This document shows, piece after piece, positions 47,338 to 53,830 of a DNA stretch of 57,977 bases. Position 1 is the first letter of the stretch. Each line of letters starts with the position of its first letter. The position numbers and the translations under genes are program-made. The notes under the pieces are model-generated. The model saw only the letters and a program-made list of their open reading frames with translations, was not told the origin of the DNA and did no database searches. Source of the DNA: a virus; IMG/VR virus record IMGVR_UViG_3300042527_000500, positions 1-57,977 of that record. One strand, 5' to 3'.

Positions 47338-47542
47338 ACCATTGACCATTTTCGTGTTGATAAAAAACTTTGTTTACGTTAGGATCATACGCCATTAAAC
47401 AGTATTGTACCGGATAAACTACCTTTGTCAACTCTTTTTGTTGAGCCAACTCTGGGATTTTTATATTCCCACTTTGATAATCTTTTACACCATTATAGGC
47501 CAACCCTAACAGTGCTATGATTACTCCTACCCATTGTAGCAT
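47216..47542 (-). CDS. Membrane-anchored protein with Gln/Tyr/Ser-rich tail
   Basis: 108 residues from ATG 47542. Membrane segment MLQWVGVIIALLGLAYNGV, then YPVQYCLMAYDPNVNKVFYQ and a low-complexity tail (ASGSSGTSGYRVR). A TTGACA/TACAAT pair overlaps the start region, which could mean the real start is elsewhere. Function unknown. Confidence 0.5.
   Translation of the reverse strand: MLQWVGVIIALLGLAYNGVKDYQSGNIKIPELAQQKELTKVVYPVQYCLMAYDPNVNKVFYQHENGQWYDYPPQQRRYASSTQHYQNQEGYALGNASGSSGTSGYRVR
47404..47431 (-). promoter_or_regulatory. Possible internal promoter for 47149-47337 and the Thr-Gln-Asn-Ser tRNAs
   Basis: -35 TTGACA at 47431-47426, 16-bp spacer without CCGATA, -10 TACAAT at 47409-47404, inside gene 47216-47542. 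Confidence 0.5.
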
Positions 47543-47623
47543 ATTTCCATTCCTTGTCAAGACCCGTTTCTCATCCATAGAGTATTTATCGGCAAAACGA
47601 TAGATCGGACTTGAGAAAATCCT

Positions 47624-47702
47624 AAGTCCTTATAGATGAAGACTTTAGAGTAAATCTGGCCGCGGCCATTCGACGTAAAGTCTTATACCTCAATACTTTA
47701 CA
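47624..47702. repeat. Repeat family A, copy 4
   Basis: Arms AAGTCCTTATAG...AAGACTTTAG and GTAAAGTCTTATAC...ATACTTTAC around TGGCCGCGGCCA. Directly after tRNA-Arg. Confidence 0.8.
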
Positions 47703-47704
47703 AA

Positions 47705-47776
47705 TAGCCCCAAGAGGAATCGAACCTCTATTAGATGCTTAGAAGGCAACTGTTCTATCCATTGAACTATGGGGCC
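47705..47776 (-). tRNA. tRNA-Arg(UCU)
   Basis: Acceptor GGCCCCA/TGGGGCT (G-U first pair), discriminator A, anticodon stem GTTGC/GCATC (one U-U) with loop CTTCTAA (UCU), T arm AGAGG TTCGATT CCTCT. Confidence 0.92.
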
Positions 47777-47784
47777 GTGTTTCT

Positions 47785-47812
47785 ATTATAGCATACCGAT
47801 TCAACGCCGCAA
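47785..47812 (-). promoter_or_regulatory. Promoter for tRNA-Arg
   Basis: -35 TTGCGG at 47812-47807, 16-bp spacer, -10 TATAAT at 47790-47785. Same TTGCGG -35 as promoter 44014-44042. Confidence 0.55.
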
Positions 47813-48044
47813 GCCCGCATGGCGTCCCATGCAGGCTATACGGTTTGATAGTTGGTTCGTATACTATCGGTAAGTTATATATTATAGTAGCCGAACCTAT
47901 TCCCGGAAGCCACTCCGGTTATCTAGTCTGGCTTGACCGCTACTATGTTGCACCCAAGGTCTGCAACGAACCCATTACGCGGGACGAATCCCGCCGCACT
48001 ATGCCTAAAATCTATTTATACTGGCATAGTCCAGTTGGTCAAGG
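47800..48044 (-). ncRNA. Candidate structured non-coding RNA, about 240 nt
   Basis: No gene frame. On the minus strand several strong helices are visible in order: CTATGCC/GGCATAG, CGGGATTCGTCCCG hairpin, GTTGCA/TGCAAC, ATAGTAGC/GCTACTAT enclosing CCGGA-GTGGC-TTCCGG, GATAGT/ACTATC, and GCATGG-GACG-CCATGC extended by GCC/GGC. The GC-rich helices in an AT-rich genome and their density suggest a folded RNA. It lies between gene 48045-48296 and tRNA-Arg, so it is co-transcribed with or follows that gene. Not assigned to a known class. Confidence 0.6.
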
Positions 48045-48296
48045 TCAAGCCTCGACCGTTTCCTTCTTGGTCTTAGGGTTGGCCGCGTCACCCGCAGCCT
48101 CGGCAGTCACGCCAGTAACCCTGGCTCGCCACACCTTGTAACCCTGCTCCGAAAAACTCTTGACTTCGCCAGCCTTGACCGACGCATGAACGTCGCCCGG
48201 CAGACAACCCTCAAGACACTCACGAATGGACTCGGCAACCGCATCACGATCAAGTTCCGTAGCCACAACATCGACACTGAAAGCAAACTTCTGCAT
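48045..48296 (-). CDS. Unknown GC-rich-codon protein
   Basis: 83 residues from ATG 48296 (GGAGG eight bases upstream). FAFSVDVVATELDRDAVAES, then YKVWRARVTGVTAEAAGDAA and a basic/acidic end. High GC codon use. Function unknown. Confidence 0.65.
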   Translation of the reverse strand: MQKFAFSVDVVATELDRDAVAESIRECLEGCLPGDVHASVKAGEVKSFSEQGYKVWRARVTGVTAEAAGDAANPKTKKETVEA

Positions 48297-48337
48297 GATA
48301 AAAACCTCCAAAGTAGTAAGTGAAACCAACTAAAACC

Positions 48338-48366
48338 ATTATACCAACCAGTCATCACAGTGTCAA
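48338..48366 (-). promoter_or_regulatory. Promoter for gene 48045-48296 (proximal)
   Basis: -35 TTGACA at 48366-48361, 17-bp spacer without CCGATA, -10 TATAAT at 48343-48338. Confidence 0.75.
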
Positions 48367-48425
48367 GTGCTAGGTCGAACTTTTTTGTGTTGCGATCAAC
48401 CAGCGTCTTGTCGTGTGATGCTGTC

Positions 48426-48453
48426 AGTATACCACTGTTATCGGCATTGTCAA
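48426..48453 (-). promoter_or_regulatory. Promoter for gene 48045-48296 (distal)
   Basis: -35 TTGACA at 48453-48448, 16-bp spacer with TGCCGATAA, -10 TATACT at 48431-48426. Tandem with 48338-48366. Confidence 0.75.
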
Positions 48454-48487
48454 CCACGCTCCATGAATGTTTCTCACGATTTTCTCT

Positions 48488-48576
48488 AAGTCGTTGCGTA
48501 TCAAGAGTTTACGTCAAACCCGGGCGGCCCGCCTTGATGCAAAGTCTTATGCACCAAGGACTTATGGTTATTCAGT
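48488..48576. repeat. Repeat family A, copy 5
   Basis: Arms AAGTCGTTGCG...AAGAGTTTACG and GCAAAGTCTTATGC...AAGGACTTATGG around CGGGCGGCCCG. Overlaps the stop of gene 48572-48811. Confidence 0.75.
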
Positions 48577-48811
48577 CATCATCTCGTGAAAGTTCCCACC
48601 CGGCTCCTCTTACGATACTTTTTGTAGCGATTACGTTAGTCTTCGGATCTGCACTAACATAGTCTCGATACCCTCTTTCATCAACATAAAAGTGTTCGTC
48701 GATAGTATCAAACTTATTTGTCAGTAACAAACCACTAATAGCAGCCTCAAAAGCATTTTTCTTAGAAACAATAACTTCTAGTGTGCCGCTCTTTACATAG
48801 TATTTACCCAT
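48572..48811 (-). CDS. Unknown protein
   Basis: 79 residues from ATG 48811 (GGGAG six bases upstream). KYYVKSGTLEVIVSKKNAFE then AAISGLLLTNKFDTIDEHFY. Function unknown. Confidence 0.6.
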   Translation of the reverse strand: MGKYYVKSGTLEVIVSKKNAFEAAISGLLLTNKFDTIDEHFYVDERGYRDYVSADPKTNVIATKSIVRGAGWELSRDDD

Positions 48812-48813
48812 TG

Positions 48814-49047
48814 TCAACTCCCTAAAGAAATAACTACGGTATTATCGTACTTAGCAAAATCTAACTCAACACCAAAATCATTATCGTCAAGAATAGATTG
48901 TAATGTTTCTTGGCTAATCAGGGTGTCAGTATTCGTACCAAAACTAACATCACTATTGCTAATAGCATCTATCACACTACCATAGTCTAACTTATTATAG
49001 TCGCAAACTTCTCGTAGGTCGAGATATGTCCAAGCATAACTTTTCAT
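48814..49047 (-). CDS. Unknown protein
   Basis: 77 residues; AWTYLDLREVCDYNKLDYGS start, acidic second half. Function unknown. Confidence 0.6.
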   Translation of the reverse strand: MKSYAWTYLDLREVCDYNKLDYGSVIDAISNSDVSFGTNTDTLISQETLQSILDDNDFGVELDFAKYDNTVVISLGS

Positions 49048-49196
49048 TATTCTATCTCCACAAGTTCGCCATTATCATTCTCAACTAGATTAGTATAAAT
49101 CACAATCTGTCCATCATCGTCTGTTTCAATCTCTACCCATGTAGGCATAAAGTTATTTATACTAATACGCAAATCTTCTAGTGTCATATTTTCCAT
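49047..49196 (-). CDS. Small acidic protein
   Basis: 49 residues: TLEDLRISINNFMPTWVEIE then DDDGQIVIYTNLVENDNGEL. The pattern F.P...VE.D.DGQIVIYT is common in small phage proteins. Function unknown. Confidence 0.6.
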   Translation of the reverse strand: MENMTLEDLRISINNFMPTWVEIETDDDGQIVIYTNLVENDNGELVEIE

Positions 49197-49204
49197 TGTT
49201 ATCC

Positions 49205-49909
49205 TCAGTGTGATGGAAACAAAACGTTAGCCAAACCCTTGACGCACAGTTCGCATGATACACTACCCTTGGTCGGTGTGCAAGTGACAACGCCACGACC
49301 ACGACGGATTTCGGGGCAAGTGACAAACTTTGTCCCGTTCAGCACGACGAGTTTCGGCAGAGATTTACGCCAAGCCTCGGCCTTAGCCTTGCTACGCGGA
49401 CGCTTCGGGGCAATCTTCTCGTCGCTATCACACCATGCGAACAACTTGAAACCCTGTGCCAGTGCTTCTCCCATATCGTTATCATCGTGAACGCTGGCGT
49501 ATACATTCATATACTTTTCCAGACTCACAAGTCTATTATCATAAATATGGGTATAAAACCACATATCGGGCAGAGTCTTACCTTCGGCAAGAATACTCTC
49601 ACAAGCCCACGTTACATTAGCAAGATAGTCAAGGTCGAGACTACCATTGAGAAACCAATCGCCACGCTCATGCCAACGAATACTTTTCTTGCGACGGTCG
49701 GCATCAAGAATCATAGCCCTAATGCGATTCTTCTCAGTCACAAGATTCTGCATACCGGCCGGACGAACGCCAGGATACATTTTTTCGCTTTGCTCGGCAT
49801 AGCAGCCATTATCCAAATAGTCGCAATCGGGAGGACAAGTATCTCCAACCGGACGCGAAACAACAACGCAACCCTTGCCCAACTTTTCGTTACCGTCAGC
49901 CACTTTCAT
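49205..49909 (-). CDS. Cys-rich phage protein of the Gp88-like family
   Basis: 234 residues. KLGKGCVVVSRPVGDTCPPD (about 9-28), CDYLDNGCYAE (about 29-39), IRWHERGDWFLNGSLDLDYL (about 77-96), LPDMWFYTHIYD, LFAWCDSDEK, FVTCPEIRRGR and the C-terminal VTCTPTKGSVSCELCVKG. The CPxxCxxLxxxCYA cluster and the RWHxxGD block resemble phage Gp88/Gp37-like proteins, possibly metal or Fe-S binding. GC-rich codons. Function unknown. Confidence 0.7.
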   Translation of the reverse strand: MKVADGNEKLGKGCVVVSRPVGDTCPPDCDYLDNGCYAEQSEKMYPGVRPAGMQNLVTEKNRIRAMILDADRRKKSIRWHERGDWFLNGSLDLDYLANVTWACESILAEGKTLPDMWFYTHIYDNRLVSLEKYMNVYASVHDDNDMGEALAQGFKLFAWCDSDEKIAPKRPRSKAKAEAWRKSLPKLVVLNGTKFVTCPEIRRGRGVVTCTPTKGSVSCELCVKGLANVLFPSH

Positions 49910-49933
49910 GGTTTCTTCTCCGTGTGTGCTGCT

Positions 49934-49962
49934 ATTCTACACTCATTATCGGCCAGCGTCAA
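49934..49962 (-). promoter_or_regulatory. Promoter for the Gp88-like gene
   Basis: -35 TTGACG at 49962-49957, 17-bp spacer with GGCCGATAA, -10 TAGAAT at 49939-49934. Confidence 0.8.
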
Positions 49963-49993
49963 GCAGAAACTTTGAGAAAAATCTTTTTGATGC

Positions 49994-50073
49994 AAGTCCT
50001 TATGGATAAAGAGTTTACGTCAAATCGGGCCGCGGTGCCTTGCCGTAAAGTCTTACGGTTCAAGGCTTTGCGT
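49994..50073. repeat. Repeat family A, copy 6
   Basis: Arms AAGTCCTTATGG...AAAGAGTTTACG and GTAAAGTCTTACGG...AAGGCTTTGC around GGGCCGCGGT. Its right arm touches the stop codon of gene 50073-50450; promoter 49934-49962 follows on the other side. Confidence 0.85.
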
Positions 50074-50450
50074 CATGAGAGATGTCCCTCACAACCCAAC
50101 GCTACCAGATCACGCAGCAGATTTTGAGCCGCTTCCGGCGTTTTGAGAGTGATGCTCTGCTTGGTTCCAGCCGGAGCCGGATGCCACTTGTCGTACTTCC
50201 AACCCCCAACTATGCCATCGCTCCAATCTTTGGCTTCCTTCAGCCCCCATCCGGTGTGGAGTCGAATAGCCTTGATGCAAGAAATACGATTATCCGTATT
50301 CATTCCACCAGTGATGGTCACGGTGCGATTCTGGTTCACACCCAATGCCACTTCAAAAGCGGTTACAATCTTATCGTACATATCTCCGCTCAGGCTGCTA
50401 TCGGTAGCAAGCGTCAGAGCCTCACGAACAGTCAGTTGCAGATTAATCAT
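50073..50450 (-). CDS. Protein with ribosomal bL12 C-terminal-like domain
   Basis: 125 residues. RISCIKAIRLHTGWGLKEAK (about 55-74) followed by KTPEAAQNLLRDLVALGCEG (about 103-122) matches the L7/L12 C-terminal domain (xxxIKxVRxxTGLGLKEAKxxV...EEAEEIKxxLExAGA). In bL12 this domain recruits translation GTPases. The first about 50 residues (LTLATDSSLSGDMYDKIVTA) are not the bL12 dimerisation domain. Stop TGA is followed in frame by an open extension through family A. Confidence 0.75.
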   Translation of the reverse strand: MINLQLTVREALTLATDSSLSGDMYDKIVTAFEVALGVNQNRTVTITGGMNTDNRISCIKAIRLHTGWGLKEAKDWSDGIVGGWKYDKWHPAPAGTKQSITLKTPEAAQNLLRDLVALGCEGHLS

Positions 50451-50929
50451 ATTCCAAAACTTTCTGTATACTTAGGGGTTATTTCGTGGATGCCGTCAAA
50501 ACTACCGTTACGCTCTTCTAGAATATAAACTTGCTTACCGTCAGTAATCAAGGTGTCATATTCTGTGCCATCCCAAATGAACTCACTATTGTCGCTTTCT
50601 CGTCGCCAGTGTGGGTCACGGATTGGATTATAAAACAACTTTTCGAGATTGTCAATAGGTAGAGATGGATAAAAATCCTTCCTCAGCATAACTTCTTCAC
50701 ATCGCACCCACCCACTAACATCATGCACACCATTCTCAAATACTTGTTTAGCCTTATTCGGCCTATTCCACAATATACAGCCCCGCATTTCTAACTGATA
50801 TTTTTTGGGGTCAACATAGTATACATCAACTGTTTCTCCACCCTGTTTAACTTTTATTTGCCAGTGCATATAATGAGCCCCGTTGCTCAAATGAAATCGA
50901 ACTTCTCCATGTAGTTTATTCTGTTTCAT
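50447..50929 (-). CDS. Unknown protein
   Basis: 160 residues from ATG 50929; ATG 50941 is possible. GEVRFHLSNGAHYMHWQIKV, KYQLEMRGCILWNRPNKAKQ and YPSLPIDNLEKLFYNPIRDP. The pattern of W.IK....Y.VDP....L...G..L.N is seen in small phage proteins. Function unknown. Confidence 0.6.
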   Translation of the reverse strand: MKQNKLHGEVRFHLSNGAHYMHWQIKVKQGGETVDVYYVDPKKYQLEMRGCILWNRPNKAKQVFENGVHDVSGWVRCEEVMLRKDFYPSLPIDNLEKLFYNPIRDPHWRRESDNSEFIWDGTEYDTLITDGKQVYILEERNGSFDGIHEITPKYTESFGI

Positions 50930-50930
50930 T

Positions 50931-51074
50931 TTATTCTTCAATAATAGTATAACCAGTAGCCACAGTGTCGGCGTCAGTACCCATATTTCCCATGCTTAAC
51001 TCGTCATTAAGCCAATCAATAAACTGGTCAGCATCAAAGATATTACTAGATTCAATCACAATATTAATCTTCAT
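50931..51074 (-). CDS. Small protein
   Basis: 47 residues: MKINIVIESSNIFDADQFID, WLNDELSMGNMGTDADTVAT, GYTIIEE. Small ferredoxin-like beta-alpha-beta. Function unknown. Confidence 0.55.
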   Translation of the reverse strand: MKINIVIESSNIFDADQFIDWLNDELSMGNMGTDADTVATGYTIIEE

Positions 51075-51098
51075 TTTTGTTCTCGTAAGTGTGCTATC

Positions 51099-51127
51099 AT
51101 TATACCTTATCGGCTAAACCTTGTCAA
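51099..51127 (-). promoter_or_regulatory. Promoter for gene 50931-51074
   Basis: -35 TTGACA at 51127-51122, 17-bp spacer with AGCCGATAA, -10 TATAAT at 51104-51099. Confidence 0.85.
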
Positions 51128-51244
51128 GACCTTTAAACTTTCGCTGACTACAGCCACCCCAGCCAAATCCGTAGGATTAGGAAAGACAAGCGTTGGGTTG
51201 AGCCATACTCGACCGCCATTTAACCGTGGCTTCTTTGATATCAT
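51107..51244 (-). CDS. Possible small protein spanning repeat family B
   Basis: 45 residues from ATG 51244, about 26 bases after promoter 51276-51304; no SD. ISKKPRLNGGRVWLNPTLVF then PNPTDLAGVAVVSESLK. The NP.DL..VAVVS part lies in family B and recurs in the same frame in other copies. May be fortuitous. Confidence 0.3.
   Translation of the reverse strand: MISKKPRLNGGRVWLNPTLVFPNPTDLAGVAVVSESLKVLTRFSR
51138..51181. repeat. Repeat family B, copy 3
   Basis: CTTTCGCTGACTACAGCC...GCCAAATCCGTAGGATTAGG. Directly upstream of promoter 51099-51127. Confidence 0.75.
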
Positions 51245-51275
51245 TCTGCCAACGGCCCACCCACTTGTTTCCCTA

Positions 51276-51304
51276 AGTATACTTCTATTATCGGTCAGTG
51301 TCAA
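51276..51304 (-). promoter_or_regulatory. Promoter upstream of 51107-51244
   Basis: -35 TTGACA at 51304-51299, 17-bp spacer with GACCGATAA, -10 TATACT at 51281-51276. Confidence 0.8.
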
Positions 51305-51324
51305 GGGTTTTCTTTAAAAATCCT

Positions 51325-51403
51325 AAGTTGTTGTGCGGCAAGAGTTTACGCCAAAAGTGTGCGGCCAGCCAAGCCGCAAAGTGTTGTGCGGCAAGGCTTT
51401 GCG
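51325..51403. repeat. Repeat family A, copy 7
   Basis: Arms AAGTTGTTGTGCGGC...AAGAGTTTACG and GCAAAGTGTTGTGCGGC...AAGGCTTTGC around GTGCGGCCAGCC. The two arm loops are nearly identical here. Touches the stop of gene 51404-51619. Confidence 0.8.
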
Positions 51404-51619
51404 TCAAACCACCAGATCGGCGGCCTTTTCGATCACCACTTGCTCCTTCAACGTTCCGATGTTGCGGATGGTCACCTTTCGCTGGTAGCCCTCAAACACG
51501 ATTGACCCATCGGTATCCAGCGTTACATGGGCGACTCCGCTGTGGTTGCGGTGAAAGAAGTAGGTAGTCTCTCCCGGCTCGTTGAAGTCGCTCTCGATCC
51601 ACTGCTTGCTTGTTGCCAT
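51404..51619 (-). CDS. KTSC-like/unknown beta-rich protein
   Basis: 71 residues from ATG 51619 (GGGAG seven bases upstream). SGVAHVTLDTDGSIVFEGYQ and RKVTIRNIGTLKEQVVIEKA form a beta sheet followed by a helix. High GC codons. Function unknown; KTSC resemblance is weak. Confidence 0.55.
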   Translation of the reverse strand: MATSKQWIESDFNEPGETTYFFHRNHSGVAHVTLDTDGSIVFEGYQRKVTIRNIGTLKEQVVIEKAADLVV

Positions 51620-51630
51620 CTGTTTTCTCC

Positions 51631-51786
51631 CTATGCCACTTGGTAAGTTCGCCCGTTGATGGTAATCGTACCACCAAACATATCCCACGTCAACTCTTCC
51701 TTTAGAGCCTTTTTGTGAGCCGCTAGCAGAGCCTTATAGTCCTGCTTGAGTTGCTTTTCGGTCGCATTTGTCCAGATGATTTTCAT
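51631..51786 (-). CDS. Small protein
   Basis: 51 residues: MKIIWTNATEKQLKQDYKAL, LAAHKKALKEELTWDMFGGT, ITINGRTYQVA. Stop TAG at 51631, coupled to 51404-51619. Function unknown. Confidence 0.6.
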   Translation of the reverse strand: MKIIWTNATEKQLKQDYKALLAAHKKALKEELTWDMFGGTITINGRTYQVA

Positions 51787-52046
51787 ATCAGATTTACTCC
51801 GTAGTTGCTAGACTGAAACCTATCGTCACTCATCTCCGGTTCGTCACAAGGTTCGATCATGATCGAGATTCCGTTGTGTGCAGTGAATACGTTGCGGTAG
51901 TCGCCGTCTTCCCAATCGGGCATATCGTTGCTCACTCCGTCCTGGCTCATCACCAGATTATCCGCATGGAACGTAGCCAGATCGAAGTTGCGAAAAGCCT
52001 TAACGCTAATCACCCGGTCGTGCTGAACCATCAGTACCAGATACAT
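51783..52046 (-). CDS. Unknown protein
   Basis: 87 residues: MYLVLMVQHDRVISVKAFRN, FDLATFHADNLVMSQ, acidic end. First gene after promoter 52071-52099. Function unknown. Confidence 0.6.
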   Translation of the reverse strand: MYLVLMVQHDRVISVKAFRNFDLATFHADNLVMSQDGVSNDMPDWEDGDYRNVFTAHNGISIMIEPCDEPEMSDDRFQSSNYGVNLI

Positions 52047-52070
52047 AACCTCTCTCCTGTTGCTGCTTTG

Positions 52071-52099
52071 ATTCTACAGTACATTATCGGCAGTGTCAA
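52071..52099 (-). promoter_or_regulatory. Promoter for gene 51783-52046
   Basis: -35 TTGACA at 52099-52094, 17-bp spacer with TGCCGATAA, -10 TAGAAT at 52076-52071. Confidence 0.8.
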
Positions 52100-52121
52100 G
52101 AGGGTTTCTTTAAAAAATCCT

Positions 52122-52200
52122 AAGTGGTTGATAGATAAGAGTTTACGTCAAATCCGGCCGCCCCGGTTCTCTCTAAAGTCTTACGCTTCAATACTTTAGA
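52122..52200. repeat. Repeat family A, copy 8
   Basis: Arms AAGTGGTTGATAG...AAGAGTTTACG and CTAAAGTCTTACGC...ATACTTTAG around CCGGCCGCCCCGG. Contains the stop codon of gene 52188-52310. Confidence 0.8.
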
Positions 52201-52310
52201 TACCACCAGTAGCAATCGGCACAAAAACTCCAAAAAACCTCGTGCTTATCTAGCATATAGCACATTTCATTACAGTTACCACAATAGCAAACGTTATCAA
52301 GAGTTTTCAT
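52188..52310 (-). CDS. Small Cys-rich (zinc) protein
   Basis: 40 residues: VCYCGNCNEMCYMLDKHEVF then FCADCYWWY. CxCxxC and CxxC form a likely zinc ribbon. Stop TGA lies in family A copy 8. Function unknown. Confidence 0.6.
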   Translation of the reverse strand: MKTLDNVCYCGNCNEMCYMLDKHEVFWSFCADCYWWYLKY

Positions 52311-52512
52311 AAACTAACTCCACATACTTGTTAACCAGTTCGCTGGTACCAATCTCATGTAGTCCAATCAACTCTTTGGCCTTATCTACATGTTTTTGGC
52401 TCGTTGTCATCATACGAGAGTTAAAAAAGTTGATAACATAAATCATAGCCTGTTCCCTAGTCATAGTCTTAGGGTCAGCACTAATCAAATCTTTGAAGTT
52501 TTTAGCCATCAT
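52297..52512 (-). CDS. Unknown helical protein
   Basis: 71 residues, helical: MTREQAMIYVINFFNSRMMT, SQKHVDKAKELIGLHEIGTS. Shares one base with the upstream stop. Function unknown. Confidence 0.6.
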   Translation of the reverse strand: MMAKNFKDLISADPKTMTREQAMIYVINFFNSRMMTTSQKHVDKAKELIGLHEIGTSELVNKYVELVYENS

Positions 52513-52832
52513 TATTCCTCGTAAAATCCAACACGCCCCTCAGTTGTCCAGATTTCCCTGCCATCCTTAGATACCATTAGTCGTGGATAATCGTCAGGAT
52601 AATCCTTTGCTGGTCGTTGCGGTTTTGGCTGTCCCTCATATGGCATCCACCACGGAGCATCCATACGATCTACTATACCGGGAGTTTCTTCACAAATCAA
52701 GATATGTTCACTTACTGGATCGTCCTTATGAATCTCATATCTTCCCTGCCACACCCCAATATACTCGCCAAAGTAATAAACCTTCTGTCCGTTGATAGGG
52801 CGACGAGGCCCGAAAAAACTAATCCATTCCAT
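52512..52832 (-). CDS. Unknown protein
   Basis: 106 residues: FFGPRRPINGQKVYYFGEYI, GVWQGRYEIHKDDP, APWWMPYEGQPKPQRPAKDY. The P..GQ.V.YFGEYIGVW.G.Y..H.DDP and WWMPYEG.P.P pattern is a recognisable phage hypothetical. Function unknown. Confidence 0.65.
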   Translation of the reverse strand: MEWISFFGPRRPINGQKVYYFGEYIGVWQGRYEIHKDDPVSEHILICEETPGIVDRMDAPWWMPYEGQPKPQRPAKDYPDDYPRLMVSKDGREIWTTEGRVGFYEE

Positions 52833-52834
52833 AC

Positions 52835-53072
52835 CTATTCCTTTTGCAGATAATACTCTGGCATAATAGAACCATTTTTAGGACACACTACCAGTTTTGG
52901 CATTTGAAGGCCAAACGGCTCATGCATCACTTCGTTTGCCGCCTCATGCCACCCTATATGGGTTTCAGCAAAGTTTGGCAAAGAATACTTCTGTAGAAAA
53001 TCCCCAAACTCAAAATACGTTTCATCCTGCCAGTAGGCGAAGATAGCCTTTCATTTGATCATCGTTCATCAT
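52835..53072 (-). pseudogene. Conserved-looking gene interrupted near its start (frameshift or UGA)
   Basis: The body IFAYWQDETYFEFGDFLQKY to YYLQKE (stop TAG at 52835) is clearly coding but has no start in frame. The upstream MMNDDQMKG with GGAG six bases before ATG 53072 lies in the other frame; removing one G (GGC to GC) would fuse them. Alternatively the body frame itself runs MIK-UGA-KAIFAYWQ. Either a one-base frameshift, a programmed shift, a sequencing error, or UGA readthrough. Confidence 0.6.
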
Positions 53073-53090
53073 GGTTCTCCTTATGCTGCT

Positions 53091-53118
53091 ATTCTACCAC
53101 TATTATCGGTATTGTCAA
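53091..53118 (-). promoter_or_regulatory. Promoter for 52835-53072 and downstream genes
   Basis: -35 TTGACA at 53118-53113, 16-bp spacer with TACCGATAA, -10 TAGAAT at 53096-53091. Confidence 0.8.
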
Positions 53119-53149
53119 GCGATATTCTTGAAAAAATCTTTTGTGTTAC

Positions 53150-53228
53150 AAGTCTTTATGACGTAAGAGTTTACGTCAAACGCTGGCGGCGGGCCTTGGC
53201 GTAAAGTGTTACGCTTCAAGGCTTTACG
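53150..53228. repeat. Repeat family A, copy 9
   Basis: Arms AAGTCTTTATGACG...AAGAGTTTACG and GTAAAGTGTTACGC...AAGGCTTTACG around TGGCGGCGGGCC. Contains the stop codon (TAA) of gene 53224-53403. Confidence 0.8.
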
Positions 53229-53403
53229 TTTTATGACCAAAAGCCATATCGTATGCTTCCTCAATCTTTTCCAAAACCCTGTTTTGCATCTTTACAAACT
53301 GAGCATGATTGCCCCATGAAACACCAGAGTCAATATGTTCATGAACAATACTAAGCAGATAATCAAGTTCAACCTTAGTTAGTTCAAGAGTTTCAGTTTT
53401 CAT
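53224..53403 (-). CDS. Unknown helical protein
   Basis: 59 residues from ATG 53403. LELTKVELDYLLSIVHEHID, QFVKMQNRVLEKIEEAYDMA. Coupled to the upstream gene. Function unknown. Confidence 0.6.
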   Translation of the reverse strand: MKTETLELTKVELDYLLSIVHEHIDSGVSWGNHAQFVKMQNRVLEKIEEAYDMAFGHKT

Positions 53404-53609
53404 CACCAACCCTCCGGCATAGGAATCTCATCAAAACCAATATAGCATATAACTTGTTCTTCATCAAGAGGAACCCATGTCTTCTCTCTGCCTGTATGCC
53501 ATTTACCCCATGCTCCATCATGCCAATCGGTAACGACAGGATATCGATAGCCAATCACACAACAAAGATATTGTCCTTCCCCAATAGGATTACCATAATG
53601 CCAGTTCAT
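53403..53609 (-). CDS. DUF551-like protein
   Basis: 68 residues from ATG 53609 (GAGG seven bases upstream). NPIGEGQYLCCVIGYRYPVV and WHDGAWGKWHTGREKTWVPL. The EG.YL...........W..G.W......V..W...P pattern resembles DUF551-like small phage proteins. Function unknown. Confidence 0.55.
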   Translation of the reverse strand: MNWHYGNPIGEGQYLCCVIGYRYPVVTDWHDGAWGKWHTGREKTWVPLDEEQVICYIGFDEIPMPEGW

Positions 53610-53830
53610 TTTGCCCTCGTAATAATCAAACACATTGTACCAGTATCACTATCGGTAAATCTCACAGTCTCATGAGGCCCATAATACCAAGCATCATTCT
53701 TTGAGAAGTTGAATACAACCTCATCAGTTGTGAGTTGAGTATCATTATACCCACCCTCATACCCAAGAGTCAATACCCGCATATCACCCGGATAGTTCTT
53801 CAACTGCTCAATCAGTTCGGAAACGGTCAT
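53606..53830 (-). CDS. Conserved small phage-type protein
   Basis: 74 residues from ATG 53830 (GAGAGG upstream). TVSELIEQLKNYPGDMRVLT then LGYEGGYNDTQLTTDEVVFN. L...L..YP.D..V...G.EGGY is a recognisable small phage protein. Function unknown. Confidence 0.7.
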   Translation of the reverse strand: MTVSELIEQLKNYPGDMRVLTLGYEGGYNDTQLTTDEVVFNFSKNDAWYYGPHETVRFTDSDTGTMCLIITRAK

